This document shows, one piece after another, positions 4,706 through 7,073 of a DNA stretch of 7,073 nt. The notes below the pieces were generated by a model. The model searched no databases. It was not told the DNA's origin and was given only the letters and a program-made list of their open reading frames with translations. Both the position numbers and the translations under genes were made by a program. Positions within the stretch are counted from its first letter, which is position 1. Each line of letters begins with the position of its first letter. The stretch covers positions 1 through 7,073 of the forward strand of contig JAFPCJ010000197.1 in assembly GCA_017423885.1 (NCBI GenBank), read 5' to 3'. Source of the stretch: Clostridia bacterium (GTDB taxonomy: Bacteria; Bacillota_A; Clostridia; Oscillospirales; Acutalibacteraceae).

Positions 4706-7073
4706 GTCCCTGATTCGGCGGCGCAGTCAACCTCGGCAGAGCTGTCCTATGCTGATTATATTGAGCGCCACGCTGATTATGGCGCAACAGGTGAAACGCT
4801 GACCGTGGATGCCACCCTTAACTTTGTTTCCGATAGGGAGCTTGATATAGCCGAGATCGAAGGTAAACGCTTTGTCGTTACAGAGGATGAAGGCTATATC
4901 GAATGGAAATTCACGGTAAATAAGACAGGTCTTTACCGCATATCCGCTGTTTGGACTAGTGCGGGCGGAAAGGGCCTTGATATTATACGTACCGTTTCGG
5001 TAGACGGCAATATACCGTTTGACGGACTTAATTCTGTCTATTTCAGAAGAAGCTGGGAGAATACGGGAGAGGTCTACTTTGACAGTAGCGATAATGAGTA
5101 TTCTCAAAAGCTCAAGGAGAAAAGCAGAGTGCTTTCTTCTCAATTTTACAGTCTTACAGACTATTACGCAGGCGGTTATGCTTTAGCGCTTGATGCGGGT
5201 GAGCATACCCTGCGCTTTACCTCTATTCAGGAGCCGATGGCTATAAACAGCATCGTGCTTTCGGATTTTGTTGCTACTAAAAGCTATAAGCAGGTCAAAA
5301 AGGAATATGACCAAAAGGGCTATAAGGCTGTAACAGCCGATGTAAGCCCCATAATTATCGAAGCAGAGGATGCGCGCTTTTCCTCTGAAAGCACGCTTCG
5401 TCCGCAGGCAGACAGAAGCTCTCCTGCGGTATATCCTTATGATACCTTTAAGAAAAAGCTTAATACCATCGGCGGCGCAGGCTGGAGCGAAGCCGCAGGA
5501 TGGATAGAATGGGATTTTAAGGTTGAAAAAAGCGGTCTTTATCAGGTGATGCTTCATGCAAAGCAGGACTATAAGTCAGGCTTTGCAAGCTCAAGAAGAC
5601 TTCTTATTGACGGAGTCTCCCCATTTGATGAGGCCGATCATATAGAAACTCAATACGGACTTAATTGGCAGAACGTCATACTTTCGAATGAAGACGGCGC
5701 CTGCCTTGTATATCTTGAAAAGGGCGAGCACACTCTACAGCTTGAAGTCTCGGTAACACGCGAGATGTCAAATATACTTAATAGGTCGCTCGTGCTTCAA
5801 AATGAACTAATTGCGCTTTACAGACAAATTATTATGGTTACGGGTACCATCCCCGATACCTTGCGAGACTATAATCTTTTCTCCAACATAACCGATTGCG
5901 AGAAAAGACTGAAAACGATGCTCTCGCAGCTTGAAGCATTGGTTTCAGAGCTTGAAAAGCTGGGCTACAGCGGAGCTGAAACGGCTGATATGAACCGTCT
6001 TATTATTCAGCTTGAGGATTTTATAGAGGATGATAACTCTATTCCCGAACGCCTTAACAGCTTCAATAATAACATAATGTCCTTCAGCACCTGGATAACC
6101 TCGGCAATGCAACAGCCGTTGCTGTTAGACCGAATAATTTTCATGTCTTCCGAAGCAGAAGCGCCGAAGGCGGATTGCGGCTTTTTTAAAAAGCTTGCAG
6201 ATGAATGTATCAGATTGCTTTCATCCTTTGTAAACGATTACGATGTAATGGAAGCAGATGGCGGCAAGGATAATAAGTCGGTTACGCTTTGGGTAGGACT
6301 CGGTATTGATCAGGCAATCGTTCTTAAATCTCTGATTGATAGCTCCTTTACTGCCAAAAGTGATATAAACGTTAATATCGAGCTTGTAAACATGGGCGTA
6401 CTGCTTCGTGCGGTGGCGGCAAATGTAGGTCCCGATGTTGCACTGTTTCAGGCACAGAATACCCCCGTTGAATATGCTATGCGCGGAGCGGTATACGATC
6501 TTAAGAATTTTGACGATATCGATAAGGTGCTTGAGCGCTTTTATCCTTCGGCATACGGCAGCTTTGAGTATGAGGGCGGACTGTATGCGCTTCCCGAAAC
6601 GCAGACCTTCTCAATGCTCTTTTATAGAAACGATATACTCGATGACCTCGGTATAGCCGTGCCGAATACATGGAATGAGCTTTATGCCGCACTTGCTAAA
6701 TTGCAGACAAATAACCTCTCAATTTCGGTACCCACTCCGTTCTCGGGCGGCTCGGGCTCGCTTGGTCTTAATTCCGTATATATGATGCTGTTGTATCAAA
6801 ACGGCGGCTCACTTTATACTCCGGACGGCAAGCGTACCCTTATAAACGAAGAAAATGCTATTAGTGCTTTTACCCAATGGGTAAACCTTTATACCAAGTA
6901 TAAGATCCCGCAGACTACCAATATTCTTACCCGATTCAGAATGGGTGAGTCTCCGCTTGTTATTTCGGAATATACCTTCTATAATCAGCTACAGATAGGT
7001 GCGCCTGAAATAGAGGGTAAATGGGATATTGCTCCCGTACCTGCAACAGTGCGCGCTGACGGTTCGATTGACC
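4622..7073 (+). CDS. Modular extracellular solute-binding protein with N-terminal CBM-like domains (3' partial)
   Basis: 817 complete codons without a stop, running off the right edge. The start ATG has AAAGGA 9 nt upstream, and the product begins with a signal peptide. Beta-sandwich 1 (about 58-220) and beta-sandwich 2 (about 243-510) share motifs in the same order: EW(K/D)F, GLY, DG-x2-PFD, GEHTL and Q(E/Q)P. Sandwich 2 opens with IIIEAEDA, as in CBM6/CBM35-like modules. A helical insertion (about 381-495) interrupts sandwich 2. From about 553 the family-1 SBP domain begins: SVTLWVGLGIDQA, GPDVALFQAQNTP (603-), GGLYALPETQTF (652-), FYRNDIL (667-673) and PNTWNEL (681-). The domain is incomplete at residue 817; similar proteins run on for a further 100-200 residues. 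Expected role: surface capture of a glycan and delivery to ABC permeases encoded nearby. The substrate is unknown. The gene is a different subfamily from gene 2, not a simple duplicate. Confidence 0.92.
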   Translation, partial: MLKRVSSLVLSAALLLACVFTGAPSVTAVPDSAAQSTSAELSYADYIERHADYGATGETLTVDATLNFVSDRELDIAEIEGKRFVVTEDEGYIEWKFTVNKTGLYRISAVWTSAGGKGLDIIRTVSVDGNIPFDGLNSVYFRRSWENTGEVYFDSSDNEYSQKLKEKSRVLSSQFYSLTDYYAGGYALALDAGEHTLRFTSIQEPMAINSIVLSDFVATKSYKQVKKEYDQKGYKAVTADVSPIIIEAEDARFSSESTLRPQADRSSPAVYPYDTFKKKLNTIGGAGWSEAAGWIEWDFKVEKSGLYQVMLHAKQDYKSGFASSRRLLIDGVSPFDEADHIETQYGLNWQNVILSNEDGACLVYLEKGEHTLQLEVSVTREMSNILNRSLVLQNELIALYRQIIMVTGTIPDTLRDYNLFSNITDCEKRLKTMLSQLEALVSELEKLGYSGAETADMNRLIIQLEDFIEDDNSIPERLNSFNNNIMSFSTWITSAMQQPLLLDRIIFMSSEAEAPKADCGFFKKLADECIRLLSSFVNDYDVMEADGGKDNKSVTLWVGLGIDQAIVLKSLIDSSFTAKSDINVNIELVNMGVLLRAVAANVGPDVALFQAQNTPVEYAMRGAVYDLKNFDDIDKVLERFYPSAYGSFEYEGGLYALPETQTFSMLFYRNDILDDLGIAVPNTWNELYAALAKLQTNNLSISVPTPFSGGSGSLGLNSVYMMLLYQNGGSLYTPDGKRTLINEENAISAFTQWVNLYTKYKIPQTTNILTRFRMGESPLVISEYTFYNQLQIGAPEIEGKWDIAPVPATVRADGSID
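4793..5269 (+). repeat. CBM-like beta-sandwich 1 of gene 3 (first copy of duplicated domain)
   Basis: Residues about 58-216. Landmarks are AEIEGKRF, GYIEWKFTVNKTGLY (91-105), VDGNIPFD, GEHTL (193-197) and QEPMAINSIVL (203-213). Compared with copy 2 it has about 27 extra residues between the DG-x2-PFD turn and GEHTL, a polar, partly helical stretch (around FDSSDNEYSQKLKEKSR). The final strand follows GEHTL after only a few residues, giving a compact end. Carbohydrate binding is inferred from the resemblance to CBM6/CBM35-like folds. Confidence 0.6.
5348..6151 (+). repeat. CBM-like beta-sandwich 2 of gene 3 (second copy, with insertion)
   Basis: Residues about 243-510. It opens with IIIEAEDARF, then GWIEWDFKVEKSGLY (293-307), IDGVSPFD, GEHTL (368-372) and, 129 residues later, QQPLLLDRIIFMS (497-509). 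The last segment corresponds to QEPMAINSIVL, which lies only 10 residues after GEHTL in copy 1. Tryptophans W294, W297 and W352 are candidate sugar-stacking residues, though this cannot be told from sequence alone. Confidence 0.6.
5762..6106 (+). other. Helical (coiled-coil-like) insertion within beta-sandwich 2 of gene 3
   Basis: Residues about 381-495, rich in L, E, K, Q and N with few strand-formers. Segments such as LVLQNELIALYRQI, CEKRLKTMLSQLEALVSELE and MNRLIIQLEDFIE show leucines spaced three and four apart, as in helical hairpins. It contains one turn-forming TGTIPD stretch. Copy 1 of the duplicated domain has nothing at this place. Confidence 0.65.

Noticed and set aside
6435..6692. 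Small ORFs on both strands inside gene 3
   Set aside because: They overlap the conserved SBP domain of gene 3 in other frames, and their products are Arg/His/Cys-rich without features.
1..7073. CRISPR arrays, tRNA/rRNA genes, insertion sequences, phage or defence genes
   Set aside because: No direct-repeat array, cloverleaf-type sequence, transposase motif or terminal inverted repeats were seen; almost every base is accounted for by the three coding regions.

Overview
The window lies entirely inside one plus-strand gene cluster of an anaerobic Gram-positive bacterium. It is most likely a gut-type Clostridia (Eubacteriales/Oscillospiraceae-like) organism. The evidence is a lipoprotein-type solute-binding protein of the kind common in that group, a single-pass membrane-anchored surface protein with no sortase motif, AAAGGA-type ribosome binding sites, and moderate G+C judged by eye. 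The taxonomic call is an inference; no rRNA or other marker is present.

Layout: (1) Bases 1-3179 hold the 3' part of a very large surface protein, open at the left edge. It alternates jelly-roll-like modules with Ig-like modules, then has a C-terminal domain, an acidic linker, one transmembrane helix and a lysine tail. (2) Bases 3185-4594 hold a complete lipoprotein of the ABC-transporter extracellular solute-binding protein (SBP) family 1. It is probably translationally coupled to gene 1, whose stop codon lies 6 nt before the chosen start. (3) From 4622 to the right edge runs a second, much larger SBP-type protein, open at the right edge. It has a signal peptide, two carbohydrate-binding-module-like beta-sandwiches and then a family-1 SBP domain. 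The second sandwich carries a helical insertion of about 119 residues. Gene 3 has no stop in the window, so a stop-to-stop ORF search can miss it although it fills the last 2.45 kb.

The gaps are 5 nt and 27 nt, no terminator hairpin is visible, and each internal start has its own AAAGGA site. The three genes therefore look like one operon. The likely theme is capture of a complex glycan at the cell surface: a membrane-tethered adhesive or possibly enzymatic protein, a conventional sugar-binding lipoprotein, and an unusual SBP that carries its own carbohydrate-binding domains. No permease, ATPase, regulator, RNA gene, CRISPR array or mobile element is visible; the permeases presumably lie outside the window. 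The most notable structures are the modular SBP with asymmetric duplicated beta-sandwiches, the pairing of two unlike SBPs in one operon, and an A-AAA-AAG slippery heptamer just before the gene 1/gene 2 junction, in the frame that would fuse the two proteins.
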